From: Osmia lignaria lignaria
Taxonomy: Eukaryota; Arthropoda; Insecta; Hymenoptera; Megachilidae
Reading direction: 5' to 3'
NCBI RefSeq assembly: GCF_051020975.1
Contig: NC_135034.1
Span: 6,262,001-6,326,000, forward strand
Length of the DNA stretch: 64,000 nucleotides
The notes under the pieces were generated by a model. The model made no database searches and had not been told where the DNA came from. It saw only the letters and a program-made list of their open reading frames with translations. Shown here piece by piece: positions 24,151-37,120 of the stretch. Numbering within the stretch: position 1 is the first letter of the stretch; every line of letters starts with the position of its first letter. The translations under genes were made by a program, and so were the position numbers.

Positions 24151-26460
24151 GAAACTTTCATCCAATCCAGTCAGTTTTAAACAAACTGTGTACTCTCTTA
24201 TCTTCCAACCGGGTAGCTAGTTAACCCTTGAAACTTCCCTCATATTTACCTGTACTCGACAAGATACTTGACGCCTATGAGAACCCCGTAACGTCCAGAA
24301 AATACTACGCTTACTTTGCTACCTGTTTATTGTGCTCGTTGGATCCCGTAACTACAAGTGGATGCGTAAACGTGTCTCTAAACGTTTTCTATTTCTTCTT
24401 CTTCTTCCCTTACCCTGTTTCGATGCTTTCTTAACGGCAGTCGTTGACGTAAGCTCGCCGAACCGTTAGGCAAATATATCTTTTCATTTCTTCTATTAAT
24501 CCCCGAGCATTCAAGTGAAAGAAACGAAGCGTTGTTCGAAAGGAAAGTGGTCCCCGTTGTTCTCTGAGATAATTCGAAAACGAGTCGATGAAAGAAGGGA
24601 AACGAGAGAGTAGAATCGCGGATGCCACAAGGAAGATGTTGAAAAGAAAGAAGGGCACGGTTGGTTGGTGGCACATAATGCAACCGCATCGAGCACGCCA
24701 CGACTCGAGAGGTTGAAGCCGGTAATGGCGAACAGCGCGGAGACGATTCGCGCGAGCAAACGCCTCGGCTCGTCCGGAAATCGATTACGCGGATTTCGCG
24801 CGGAGACGAAGAACGTGTCAGCGTCGGCGGAGCGCGACACACGCGCTGCTATTCTTCTTCTTCGGGTGATGCTGAACCACCAATTTAATCGAACGACACG
24901 CGAGAACCATCCGTGAAATTCCAAACGATACCGAGGATCGAACTGAACAAAGATTTTCTCGATTGAAAATTTATCCACGGTTATTCCTTTCGTCTACGAG
25001 TGCGAAGCAATTTCTATGTGTTACAGAGAGCTAGCGTAAATAACTCAACGTTCCTTCTTATATCGTGAAAATGTGCAGGTGTATCTGGCAGGAGGACAAA
25101 TAGAGAAAAAGCGTGAAGCAATTAGAAAACGATTAGCCGGTAAAGACTATCCTCGGAAGACTTTCTTCGCGCATTCGTACTTACCTGTTTAATGTGTCTC
25201 CAACAGGGATAATTGCTCGGGCACCGCGTGATTCCGTCGTTGAATGCTAATAATCGCGGAACGAATTGACGGTGATAGGCGGGTAACAGCGTGTAGCAAG
25301 AAGTTTGTCGTTTTACGAGGCATCGTGGAAGAAGGTAACGCTGTTGTTATCGCTACCGGTGCCTCCGGTTCTTACGGCCACGGCCATGGTCACGAACGCT
25401 AAACTGACGTTCCTTCGAGAAGAAAGTAATAAAGCTACACCGAAGAGGAAGTCGATTACGCTTTCGATATACTTTTTAATTTTGTTTGCACGATTCGATT
25501 AACAGCGTAATAACCGCATTCCTCGAATCGGAAATGGTTCGACATTCGTGATATCACGGATAGCGATGGTAAATTTATGGGGGAAAAGGGGTTGCCTCTC
25601 GCGCGTCGATAATATAACTTTGAAAATCGAGATTATCCTGACGGGTAGGAGTCTGCAAGAAAGTCAGAAACATATTGCCTCCGAAGGTGGTGTATATCGT
25701 TAGTTCGCCGCCAGCTGGACGGGATATATCGCGTGTTCCCTTTGAATCGTGCGTTCTAAACGCGGAAAGAAGGCGAAAGGGAGAGAAGAAGGATAAGGAA
25801 AGAGGGACAGTTGCTTCGGTGGCGCACAAGCGATTCGACGCAGTCCACAAAGCAGCTAATCGACTTCCGGGCTGCCGGCAGACGCGGTTCAGAGGACCTT
25901 TTAAGGGTCGAGTCTCGTACGAATCATTTTCATGCTCGGCTCGCATGGAAAAACGATCCTCGATTCTCGTTCAACGGATATTCATTATCTCCCGAATGCG
26001 CCAAGCGTCGAGCCGGTTGAATCGTTGAATCAGGATTCGAGCAGAGATCGTTCCTTTCAGGGAAAATAGCTGAACTACCGCGACAATGTTTCCTGTAGTT
26101 TTTATCAGCCGCGATATCATTGCTAGAGGTTTCCAACGAGTGCCGCGACCATCAACCCCCGTCGCTTATAAATAGCTTGAACGCTTAACCTTGGTAAGGA
26201 ATCACCGATAGTCCGAGCGGAATCGAGAGGACGAAGAATAAGTAGCAAGAAGAAGAAGAAGAAGAAGAGAATGAAAAAGAGTCGAGTAGCAGAAGGTCTG
26301 GGTTAAAAGAAGGAAATGACGAAGGCAACCCTTTCGAGCGTGTTATTAGTTCTGTTAGGTATTCACGCGACCGACACGGCGATCATTAGTGCCTAAGCAA
26401 TTAATTTTTAAAAATGAAGTCGCAATTCGAAACGAGCCGGTAATTTAAGTAAAAAAGAGC
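24151..26460. other. non-coding stretch
   Basis: Two long minus frames (24378-24842 and 24511-24978) overlap in different frames and match no family; their codon content is not convincing. An AAG microsatellite occurs near 26247. Confidence 0.4.
26247..26269. repeat. (AAG)n microsatellite
   Basis: Seven tandem AAG units lie within a purine-rich tract. Confidence 0.9.
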
Positions 26461-26745
26461 TGAGTAGTTATTGGGGCTGCTATCCGCCCCGGGAAGCAAC
26501 TCTCGTGCGGCTGCTAGCTGTTCGCAGCGGCGCGCGGCGTCCGCGAGTCCTTGACCGACCCTGAACCCTGAAGAAGAGTAGAAAGCCGGCTGATGGTACC
26601 TGATTGGCTGCCGCGCACCACACTCGGTGCCTGCTCGAGTCGACCGGCTAAAATATAGTGATTACCGGAGCGTCTGGTGTGGGAGGAGGAGGAGGAGGCG
26701 TAGGAGAAGAGCTAGGATGCTTCGACGCGAAACTCGCCGGAAGTG
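26461..26745 (+). promoter_or_regulatory. CpG-rich promoter-like segment
   Basis: A GC-rich patch contains an inverted CCAAT box (GATTGGCTGC near 26603), then an AT-rich TAAAATATAG near 26649, then a GGA-rich run and a GTGAGA donor-like site near 26744. The order is compatible with a promoter and a non-coding first exon on the + strand. This is composition and motif evidence only. Confidence 0.22.
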
Positions 26746-28594
26746 GTGAGAAATCACGAGAAACGACCGGCCCAACTGGCTGATCGAGTGCCGTTCCTTT
26801 TTCCCCCGATCGTAATCACCGCTGGACGCGATTGCGCAAAAAGTTTTAGGAATTTCTTCCCTGCTAATTTCCTGTGCGTACCGGAAGGGCCGGGAGATTC
26901 TTACAAAAATAGATTAAAGGGTAGGGTATATCGCGTGTTTCCTGCGAGGTATTTTCATTTACAATTGGTTCATGAATAATTGAAATTGTAAATCGCAGTG
27001 AGTAACCACGGTGTGAAGTTCGGCGAAACGCGTGAAAGGGGAATCGTAAGAAGCTTGAAGAGTTATCGTGTTAATTATTAACAAAGTGTGCCGCGTATTG
27101 CCATTTTCATCGTAATAGAGCTTATTGTGCCACGCGACGAGAGATGCGTTAGGCGATAGATATTTTCGCGCTCATCCCTCTCTCCCGAACCCGATGCCTT
27201 CTCGTAGCGGCGGAATAAGAAGAATAGGCAATTAAAGTTGCACAATAAAGGCTAATCATAAGAATTACTCGGTCGACGATGGATCGCGGAACCAGCCATA
27301 GCGGGATAACGTAACGTAACGCAAATTAAGTGGCATAGAACGACCCTTTCTCCTCGGTTTCGACTTCCTCTTTTCGCGGTCTCTCGCATCTCACCGGCAG
27401 ATTCCCGTTGCGGGATCCTCTCTCCTCCCTCGACGATTTCGTGAGGATCCTTACTTTTCTAACGGCATCCTGGACACGGGAAGCAAATCGAAACTACTGG
27501 TAGTCCTCGCGAAATAATTACATTAAGTCCCGTTTAATGAGTCCGACGCGTTCACTATCAGAGTTCAATGACCTAGAACGACGAGAAAAGAAAGACGCGT
27601 TCGTTTGTTGCTGAATTGAAACGAATTAAAATCTTGCAAAATAGAAAAGCAAGATCTCTTGCTTCCTTTAATTCACGATTTTCCACGCTCGGTTCTCGAC
27701 ACACACCAATCCGGTTATTCCTCCTTTCCTATGTTACTCTATTCCGGCCAGCCTGAGAAACCATCGAAACGGATGCCATTATATCGATCCGATTAATTAT
27801 GGGAACGAATTACGTGTATGAGCTTGCAGACTGTCTGGTAACATTACAATCGATTCCCCTTCCGACTTCTCTTCCCACGAATTGATTTGCCCTCAGCTGA
27901 TAAACAAAAAAAAAGAAAATTCGCTATATAAAACGCAAGATAGATTTTAAATTACTCTGGCTACAACAGTGGGACTTATTAAATATTGAGCTAAAAGTCG
28001 AAGAAGAAGTCGACGAGCATAGGGCCCGAGGGAAAATTCAACGAAATTATGGGCAACAGCATAATTAAGCGATTAACCCGTGATGACCCGCGTGGAAAGG
28101 CGCGACCTCCTCTCGCGGCTCCATTTACCAGCTTTCCACGCCCGCGCGCGAACCCCGAGGAGTTCTTAAAGAATCGTCGGAGCCGCACCGTGGAATAACT
28201 TCGCACGACCCACGAGGGAATCGTATACGCCCGTGGCCAACGATGGATGGACGGATAGACAGATAAATAGATACTTTATTAGAGGCTGGAAGAACCGTAA
28301 GATGCTAAGCCTCGTTGCACCGTCCTCGTAGAGGAGGGATAAAGGAATGAATGTTCGAAATTGAAGGTGCACGAGGAACGAGCGTGACAGATGAATGCGT
28401 AGATAAACGAGCTGATTTTATCCGGGACGAAAGCGGCGAAGAACCTTCTGCATACTCAACGGACACCTTGAGCGGTGCCGTGGACAGCGAAGGACTTCCT
28501 GCGATTCAGAAGCGTTTAATTGGAGATCCATCTGTACACCGTGTTACCATGTGTCACGTCAGATCTTGCACCAGACATCTTTCTTATTTATACA
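26746..28594. other. non-coding, no gene seen
   Basis: No splice-bounded frame or repeat was identified. A frame at 26743-26979 is short and starts without ATG. Confidence 0.4.
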
Positions 28595-28701
28595 TACTGG
28601 AATTCATTCTGGACACTTTGAATAAAAATATTCTTTATTTCATACTCTGCTAAGCTAAATTGGTACCGTCATATTTTTAGTGTCCAGAATTAATTCCACT
28701 A
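28595..28701. mobile_element. 103-bp TA-flanked MITE
   Basis: The ends form an inverted repeat of about 20 bp with one or two mismatches (GGAATTCATTCTGGACACT against its complement at 28679-28697). TA dinucleotides flank the element (28595-28596 and 28700-28701), as produced by Tc1/mariner transposases. The interior is AT-rich and non-coding. A single copy was noticed. Confidence 0.7.
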
Positions 28702-30319
28702 GTGTAATAGGTAATAAGTAAACGTTCTTTCTAGATTTACTGCTTCCTTTTATCCCGAATATTCGTTTCGTGATACAGAACGGAAGTAGCTGTACAAAAC
28801 TTTCAAGAATTCCAGCGATGCGCGATCGAGCAAACGCGTGTAGGTAAAATAGAAGAGGAAATCTTTGTAAAAGTATGATCGCTGGTGGAAAATACGGGTA
28901 CGCTTGGGAAGCGGTTAGCAACGCATAAAAGACTGCTGTTAGACAGGGTAGGAAAAGGCTGATTTGCATACTGCCACGTGGTCGCAGCAGGCCACTTTGT
29001 ACGTATGCAAGTTAGATCAGCGAGCATAAAACGCTACAGTTAGGCACTTAGACTGACCAGCGGCGCTGATTTCTGTTGATTGTTTTCCACGGTTCTCTTC
29101 ATGGTCGGTGACCACGTTGTCGGCGGACAAACCTGTCTCGTAGTCGCGTGGTTGTTTGTTCTTAATCACGAACACGTAGCGATGTCGTGTTCTCTGTTGA
29201 TTGCTCGGACGACTTGGACGACTAGCTTCCGAAACAGAAGCTGTTATTTCTTTGTTCTTAGGACGCGTTTAGAACTCGAAAAGCTGTACAACGCGTTTTC
29301 AACATCGCGTCGTTCGTCTCGTTGCGATCGTTTGTCAAATGATCGACCATTCCGCGCGTACGTCGAACACCTTCGTCGATGGAAAGTCACGCGAAACGAT
29401 TTAAGCTCGATACGTCTTTTATTAACGGCTCGAATATCCTCCGGCTAAAACGCCTATTAAAGAGGAGGATCGTGCCAATAAAGAACAATTACGAAAGGGC
29501 GAGGAACTGTGGAACGCGAGATCACGAGGGGAGATCGAGACGCGTTTCGAAGAGGATCGGGCAAAGAAAACCTGGAAGAGAATGCAAGGTTAAATCCGCG
29601 AAATTTTCCCCGTTTACTCTTCCTCGGGATCTACTGAAACGTTGCGTGTGCGTAACGACCGCCATTACGGAGAACCACAACAATTTTCTGTGCGCGCCTT
29701 TCGTAGAAGGGAAAAAAGGATCACCGTTCTGTGGTACAAGCGTAACAAGTCTACGATAGCGTTCGTAGAACTTTAAACGAAACGTTTTACCTTTGAAGCT
29801 CGCTTAATTTTCAAGCATCGACGATGAAAGTTGAATTTAACCCAACGCGATCGACGTTGAATTTCAACATCGGCTGAAGGAGCAATTTCACGCGATTTCG
29901 GTCGTTTACTCGCATTCCAACGAACGATCCCACCGATCTCTTCTTTCAAAGTTCCTTTGGCGTTCGAGTGGATAACAGTTTCATGGATCAACGACTGTCG
30001 GCAAGGAACGTTACGTTTACGGTGCAGTTACGATATCCCCGTCGATTTTCCATGGTAAAAATATCGGTCGAAGTTGGCCGATCTTTCCTTCGCGAAATAC
30101 CGCGAAATTCTATAGGCAAAGCGACACGAATACCTGATACCGATACGTTTCACTTAGCTCCTTTCTTCGTTGATCGTCTTCGGATGGTTGTTTCGAGCGG
30201 TAATGTGTGTTTATTTAGTGGTCGATTTATCCGAATGGAAATTACGAGAGGTTGCGTGCGCGGGCACGTACGCGTCGTTACGCTTCCATCGCTCTTTCTC
30301 CGCTTAACGGCCTTGTTAG
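28702..30319. other. non-coding stretch
   Basis: The frames at 29080-29448, 29379-29759 and 29968-30423 overlap one another in part and match no family. No repeats were recognised. Confidence 0.4.
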
Positions 30320-30492
30320 CAACGAACCAACGCTACTGGAACAACTGTATTTGCCCAAAGCTGGCTATTCGACTATGCCTGGAATGTCGAGGATCGATCC
30401 CGAGGAGGATACACGCGAGATAAAGCCGCGGTATCTTCTGGCTAGAGCCGTGCTAGATTTTCCGGAATCTGACGATGGTTTGCGTTCAACGG
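30320..30492 (+). CDS. candidate internal exon, unknown protein
   Basis: An acceptor-like TTGTTAG ends at 30319 and a GTAATT donor starts at 30493. GTAATT is also used twice by the two solid genes. The 173 nt between are open and read like protein: NEPTLLEQLYLPKAGYSTM, then PGMSRIDPEEDTREI, then KPRYLLARAVLDFPESDDG. It is acidic with no Cys and no low-complexity run. I do not recognise the family, though the style would fit a secreted prohormone spacer. Partner exons were not identified. Confidence 0.3.
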
Positions 30493-31709
30493 GTAATTCT
30501 TCGAGATTTATTTATATTTCATTTTTTTCCTTTCTTCTAACGGTTTTCAACTTTCTAATCTCGCTGAGTTTTAATTGTTTCAATCGACGTTACACGAATA
30601 TACGTATAATTTAACTTAACAACCGCAACTATAACGTCGTTTCGTAAAAGGCGTAACTTCTCGAGGAGGAATTCACAGGAAAACGCGCGGCTTCGGATGA
30701 TAAAGTATCGAGGCGAGTCAAATCGTCTTATTAGCGGTCGCAGCAGCGGGGTCTAGGAAAGCGAATCGCAAAAAGCACGGTCTTCCGATCGTCGATCGCG
30801 TAGCGAGACGTTCTTCTCGCGTTCCGCCGCGGCGATCGGTGCTCAAGTTCGCCATCCGCGGTTTCCGCCATTCGACGAGCCGAATTAATCTTGCTTATTG
30901 CCTAGCTTGACCCCCTGCCACCCAAGCAACCATCGTTCGAACGTTCCTCGTACTTCCTGCTAGCCTGATGCATCCTGCGATCTTCGCTGATCGATCCTCG
31001 AAAGACCCCTTCATCCGCTCCATCTTCGTTCCGATGCTTTTTGCGCGCGGAAAACAACGTGACGCGGATGTTGCCGGGCAAACCGGACGATGTTCATTTT
31101 ATTTATTTATCCAAGAGTGTACATACAGCGCGAACAGGATACATTTACACCGTTGAGCGGAAAAATAATTTGCAGACATTTGTAATAAAATTTTCTTTTT
31201 TTTTAACCATCTGGCCTTTTCATCGATTTCTTTGGACATTATTTTTGTAAAAGGAAACGAGGACAACCCCGTTCTCTTGATTACTGGTGAAATTCTTGCG
31301 AGTGGTCAGTTCACAGGGACGCGTGAATAGCTCGATGTCTCGAGCACGTTTAACGCGATCGCGCCTAGAAGCGTGCTCGAGGAAAGGAGTAACGACGTCA
31401 GAGTGAAGAGAGAAGGAGAAAAAACGGTAAAATGTCACTGTTCCCTAATTACGCGAAGTAACTAGCCTCTACCTTGACTACGTAGAGAAAGAGAGATAAG
31501 GTAGAGAAAGAGGGGGGGGATAGAAAGAGAAAGAGAGGCGCGGAAACATCGGGTAGCATCGAAGAAGAGCGAGATCCCCCTCGCGTGGAGGCAGACGGTA
31601 CCGCTAGATCTAGCTGGCCAATCGCCTGCCTCTTTTACACGAAGGCGACCAGTAAGATGGAAGGTTTAAACGGCAAGTAAACGCGACCACCACCCAACCC
31701 AGCGCGGTT
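30493..31709. other. non-coding, upstream of a TATA promoter
   Basis: A CpG-rich patch lies at 30725-30860. The tract at 31480-31550 is purine-rich with GAGAAAGAGAG motifs that could bind GAGA-type factors. No exon was seen. Confidence 0.35.
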
Positions 31710-31715
31710 TATAAA
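31710..31715 (+). promoter_or_regulatory. candidate TATA box
   Basis: TATAAA lies in GC-rich surroundings, with a purine-rich GAGA-like tract upstream. A transcription start would fall near 31740. It precedes a segment that ends in a strong splice donor and is a candidate promoter of the PAN/ZP gene. Confidence 0.4.
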
Positions 31716-31739
31716 GTGAGCTGGATGCGCCGCCTCGAA

Positions 31740-32053
31740 GACAGAGCCGTGCCGACAGCCTAACCATCAGGAACGTTGATTTTTTTTTTTTCTCCCCCCC
31801 GTTCACGACGTCCCGACCCAAGTGTTTCGTCGCGTGTGATCGACCGGTGCACGTCTCTCGTTTCCTATTTTCCACCGATCTCATTTTCTTTCCCCTTTCT
31901 TTCCTTACCGGTTTATCACTCTGCTCGATTTACGGTTCGCGAAGTTTCACACGAAAGTTCGAACGGGGTAGCAGTGATAAGCGAGTGATTAGAGAGCTGG
32001 TGAACCGACCAACCCGGAAGCTGAGTTCGATATCAAGTGGATACACGGACAAG
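31740..32053 (+). other. candidate 5' non-coding exon of the PAN/ZP gene
   Basis: The segment begins about 30 bp after the TATA box and ends at ACAAG|GTACGTG, a strong donor with the break after 32053. No long ATG frame dominates it, as expected of a leader exon. The coding exon at 51373 follows an acceptor directly and so needs such a leader, on the same strand. This would give a first intron of about 19.3 kb. The link between the two is inference. Confidence 0.35.
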
Positions 32054-35000
32054 GTACGTGCCGGGTTCAGTGTTTGTACCATTCTCTACGTAGTTGGTGC
32101 GCGATGGTTCAAGATGATTGAAAGTCAGACGATGGATCGAGGATTCTCGCGGATATAAAGGACTTTTCAAGATTTCTCGTGAGTTATACAGGATCGTTCC
32201 GAATTTCCTCGAGGTCGTATCGGTAAATGAAAGTTCGAAGTTAGAAAATTGAAAAAGGAGGAAACTAACGATAGCAGTAAAGATTCTTCGATAAAGTTAG
32301 GTCGAGCTGCGAGCGATGATCGATCGGGTGGGAGAGTAAAGGTTCCAAACGATCGGAGCAATGTCTCGTGGCCAGCATTCCCACGGTGAGAGTCTAAGTC
32401 TAGTTGCTTCAAAGTCAGGGCCATAGCCAGGTTGAGCAACGCGTAAAACCGAAACGTTCAAATTGCCAGGCGAGAAACTATCGAGGATCAGTTTTATTCG
32501 TTCGAAGCGTTCGTCGTTTGCGTTCGTATTCGAGATACGTGACCGATTTCGTGTTCCTCCGTGACGCACGCCGAATTTTTATGCTGCTGGTACCACGTTT
32601 CGATTGTCGTCCGTCGACCCTCTGAATAGAACGCAGCACGGCAATCGCGTAAACTTACCTGTTTGAATAACTTCCAAATTTTTAATTAAATATTTGTTTG
32701 AAACGTTGTAAGTTCGCTACGATATCATACTTTCTTCGTACCTCTAAAGATACTTTATTATTTATTCTTGCAACAGAGTATTCAAGTTGTAGAGAGTTAA
32801 AAAGGGAAGCTGGATGTGTGGTGAACAGGTGGTCGGACTGCTTCGGCTTAACAGCAGAGCTTTTACGTCTTATGCCGGTGAGTTCAATGCCAGAGAAGCG
32901 TAACGCCTTCCGATACTCGACGCCATACCGCGTCGTTATTTCGCTACTACCTTACTACGAATCATTGACTCGAGGAAGTGCTTACATTTTAATACCACTG
33001 TCGATTATTCCTTGCAACAACGCGACTCGATGCATCGGTGTACTATTAACTTTCCAACTTTTTTTCTACTTATCGAATGATTTTATGGTCTTTCGAAGTA
33101 TTTCCAGCGGTCGTTTAAACTTTATAGGATCTATAATCGTGGCAAGTTCCTTACTCAAACGACTAGCGTTTTACTTTGATCGGTTCTCATAGAAAATCTC
33201 ACTTCGTGTCCTCTGATTTTCCCATCGAATACGAGTCAGATCGAGTCGCGGTTGATGTAAAGAAGAAGAGAACTCGCCACGCAAACTCACCACGCCGTGA
33301 CGAGCCTCTTCTTCTTCTTCATCCACCATCATCATCCTCATCATCATCAACGCGATCGTCGCCGTCATCTTCACTACGCTTCCCTTCGAACAGCTCTGCT
33401 TTTTTACCTTTATCGCGTTACCATCATAAACCATTGGTGCACGGTTGAACGAACTTTGCTAACATTCATTGAAAATCCCTGTCGTCATTCGTCGATCGCG
33501 CTTGTAGGATGAGAAGGAGATTCGATATCAGGGCGTTAATTAAATTTCAATACTGCGCCGTGGGGTGGAGGAGATCGGGTGTTGGATCTTAATAGACTCG
33601 CTCGCATCGATCTCGATTACACTCAGTCTGAAATACGACGTAATCGAATAATCAAGAAAAACGAATCATTTTGATTTTGCCCGTGACGAGAAATCATTGT
33701 GTCTCGTCGGTTAAACGAGCAAAAAGTTATTCGTCTCTTTGCCGAAGACGGTGCACCGCGTCGCGTCGATGGTTCTCCAGACCGAAGAGGAAAGTCGCAG
33801 AGTACAAAAGGTCCTCGAAGCAAGCAAATCGAACCTTTTTCATTTCGTCGACGATTTACCATTCGCGTTTGCCACCATTTCTCCCCCTCTTCTCTTTGTT
33901 TTCTCTCTTTTTCTTAGCCACGACCTGCCCCACTATCTCGCGTTCAGCCGATGGAGGATCTTCCAGGCGCCGCCTGGACGTTGACCCCGAGGCTGCTTAC
34001 GGCCCTGACCAACACTCGCTCGACTTCTTCCATCTCACCGACTGCTCATTCCGACAGACTAGTCATCGCCTCTATTAATCAGAAACTCAACAAAGTTTCA
34101 GCACCGAACACCTTCGGAGACGTATCTAATTGTTTACTAGGCACCGATTGAATCGGTGTCTGAATTTCGTGAAAAATTCTTTGGAACATTCAGTAATTAA
34201 AATTAGAAGGCTTCTTATCGCGAGGCTTGTTACATCGTTGCCCGACCCGACTGCCCTTTGAAATTTTATCCGTCGAGAATCTTTCTCGTTAATTAACGTT
34301 TCTTCATCCTCCTCGGCTATTTCTCGCCTCGCGTTAATCTCCTATCAAGTTCGAGATATTTTTCAAGAAAACTCGTCTCTTCGCATCAACCACGCTCTGC
34401 TCGTAAATCTGTGGGAGATTTGAACAACTCGTAACGCGACGGTTCCAGCGGATGGAACGGTCGGATCGTCGAACTTTGGACAAGCATCATCGGAGGAAAC
34501 TTCCTTCGTCAGCATCATTTCGAAACAGTGATTCTGTCCGCTGTTCACGGTGCATTCAGCGAAAATATACGCGAACGGCACAACGGATGTCGCGTTCATA
34601 AGTGACACGCATGGAATCTCGTAATGAACGGCTGTTTTGCGAGCATTAAACGAATTCTCATTTGCGAACAATGAAGATGGAAGATGGCAAGAAAATTACA
34701 TCGATTTATGCGTGTCGAGCCGGGTCTCGGTGTTTTTTCCATTCTAGAATCGTTGAAACGACGCGACGCGAGGCGACGCGGCGATTGTTCGTCCGCGAAC
34801 ACTGACACGTTCACGGAAGAGGAGAACCCTCGCGAAAAGCATTTAACGTGTCTCATTATGCCTAACAATATCCTCGAACGCCTTCTCTACCTATTATCTC
34901 TTCCGCCCTTAATCAGTAACGCTCAATTTCTAACTCGGTAATTTACTCGGCGCGTGTTCACAGCGCGCTTGGAAAGCAAGAGGAAAGTGAAAAGGAAACC

Positions 35001-35987
35001 GTACCGATTACGCGAACGAAACGCGATCAGTTTTCGAAAACAAACTAGATTACTTATGTTGCGTTCTATGGAAAATATATGATTAACTTCTTTTGTTCTC
35101 CTCGATGCGGAAAGCAATTATTAGCAATTGTCGACGGTACCTGAAAAGAAAGGAAAACGTAGGGAAAGGTGAGGTGACCGGATCGAATAAGAAGGCGCGT
35201 AAAGGCGAACGAACTCGAGGAAAGAAAGGTGAAACGGGACGGAAGGAGACAGCAGTTCATTATCGAACACTTAGCACGTTTTAAATCTACTTCCTGGCTG
35301 TGCTACACAGCGGATAACCCTTTGAGTAATGAATTTCATTTCATGATTGTTCGCGGCGAGGTTTTCTTTTTAACGCAATACGGACACTGCAGTGATCACC
35401 GTTAAAGGTTAAAGGGGATTCGATCTTGATACGTTGACGCAATCATACGGTCACGAATCGGCCTCGAGTTGGAAAGCAAAGGACGCGAAATTGACCTGAA
35501 TCCTCGTCCTAGCAGATGAGATACCCAGATTGGTACCGCTTGCAAATTGATCGATTAACGGTACACCGATCGACAAACGTCCACTTTGATCGTACTCGTG
35601 CTCCAGATACAGGATGACAAACACGAGTGAAGGCCGCGAAAGCTCACTGTATCGAATTCTTGTATATACGGAATCTAGCTGTGCAACAGTTATGCCAACG
35701 GTATAACAAGAACAAATTAACTTCTGAAATTTGAATAACGATAACGCGGTGACACAGTTTGTTCAGTCACGGATTCTCTATTGGAATTAGGCTAGGTTAC
35801 AAGATTTCCGGTGCTCGTTCTGGCGGTTTTAGCCACCCTCGCCGGTCACTTTTTCGTAGCCCAAATATGCGAACGGAACGGTTCTACCGGTCTGTGATCC
35901 GGTTCTTAGCCCGTCCTTATATTTCGCCGGCCAACTAACCGCTCTACTGCACTAAAAACACACTTCGTCCCGTGTGCTTATGTACAA
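32054..35987. other. non-coding, possibly intronic
   Basis: If the leader exon is right, this lies in the first intron of the PAN/ZP gene. It includes a 164-codon + frame (32698-33192) without an ATG start or family match, and a CTT/CATC simple repeat at 33307-33350. Confidence 0.35.
33307..33350. repeat. CTT/ATC compound microsatellite
   Basis: Tandem CTT units change into CATCATCATC units. They create Ser- or His-rich shadow frames. Confidence 0.85.
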
Positions 35988-36225
35988 TCGAGAGATGGAA
36001 AGAACATTAGCACAAAGGGAGCACTTGTCCCTACGTTTGATCCTCGCGTTCAAAGTTCGCCGCATCATCTCGTATCATCTCGTTTTGTCGCGAAGTCTCA
36101 TTTTTCTTCTTTGTCAGGCGACGCGATTAGTGTGTGATCGCATCGGCCAATAGCGCGCGACGATCTACAACGCATGCGCGTATCGTACCCGCATTCCTTT
36201 CCCTAATGTTCTTTCCATCTCTCGA
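35988..36225 (+). mobile_element. MITE family A, copy 2 (intact ends)
   Basis: A 238-bp element has perfect 23-bp terminal inverted repeats (35988-36010 and 36203-36225, beginning TCGAGAGATGGAAAGAACAT). TA dinucleotides lie just outside (35983-35984 and 36229-36230), suggesting a Tc1/mariner-type origin. The interior shares CCTCGCGTTCAAAGTTCGC and CAACGCATGCGCGTATCG with copy 1. It is non-coding and better preserved than copy 1. Confidence 0.9.
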
Positions 36226-36944
36226 CAGTACCTACCTTGCTGCACGTGTCTCTTCGCTTTTCACCATTATCCTGTTTCGATTATCCCGAATCGATTCGAT
36301 TCGTCTCTCTGGAAGGTCGAGAACGTTTTAAGACCATTTGCGGCAATCCGTTAGAAGGCAGTCGAAAGAAACACCGGAAAGAAAAAATCCGGTTCCTGTT
36401 CAGCGAACTCCTCTTAACTTGTGTATCGCGAAGGGCGATGACTAATGGACTGTAGGCGACATACTCTGGATAATCGTTTCTGGGGCACGCGTGAAAGACC
36501 ACTAAACGCGTATAGACGGATTTTACCGTAATATGGCAAATATATAGGTGCTCGAACGCGTTCCATTTTCACACCCACGTGGCTTGTAAGCGGTCGTTAT
36601 CGCGAGCCACGACGCGCTAATCTCGCAAAAACGCGGTTACCGTTTGTCGGCACGGATGCACGGGCCGAAGAATATCGGCTTGAATCGCGCCTTCCACTTC
36701 GTTCCTTTCCGTTACTCCTCTCTCCTGGTTCCACCGTTCATGGACCATGATACCTGATACACGGATAAACCGAATACGGAACAATTCTGTCGTTCGATCT
36801 GCACGACTTTTCCGGGATCGTGGATCACGATGCACCAGAGCTCGATGACGAATTGCATTTAGGTTTAGAAAGAAGAGAGGCTTGGTTCAAGAGAATTGTA
36901 CCGTTTGTTCATTTTTTTCCATACAAAGCTGTGTTATTTTGTGG
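36226..36944. other. non-coding, no gene seen
   Basis: Short conflicting frames only. Confidence 0.4.
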
Positions 36945-37120
36945 GGGTTGAGCGGAGCTTGCGGTTCTTAGTGCCTGGGCCTTTTTCCTGTGATGGCCGC
37001 AAGGTGTCGCGCGTGTAGCTCCATCCTTTCTCGCAAGCGGTCCATAGCGAGTGGACCTACAGAACCCAGGCGTCTAGGGCAAGGACCGTCCATGTCAGCC
37101 CCAGTGACGCCATCATTTTT
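36945..37120 (+). repeat. diverged relative of repeat family B
   Basis: The segment keeps the order of family B blocks in degraded form: a GGCCGCAAGGTGTCGCG block, a TTCTCGCAAGCGGTC block, and a GTCAGCCCCAGTGACG block near the 3' end that matches the clearer copies best. Similarity was judged by eye. Confidence 0.45.

Noticed and set aside
24378..24978. Two long overlapping minus ORFs of about 155 codons
   Set aside because: They occupy different frames of the same DNA and neither shows a motif; an open + frame also overlaps.
32698..33192. 164-codon + ORF with hydrophobic C-terminal part
   Set aside because: It starts with TTG rather than ATG, has no family resemblance and no supporting splice context.
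36134..36331. Frame that recurs at 7442-7657
   Set aside because: It is created by the shared MITE sequence; the element is non-coding.
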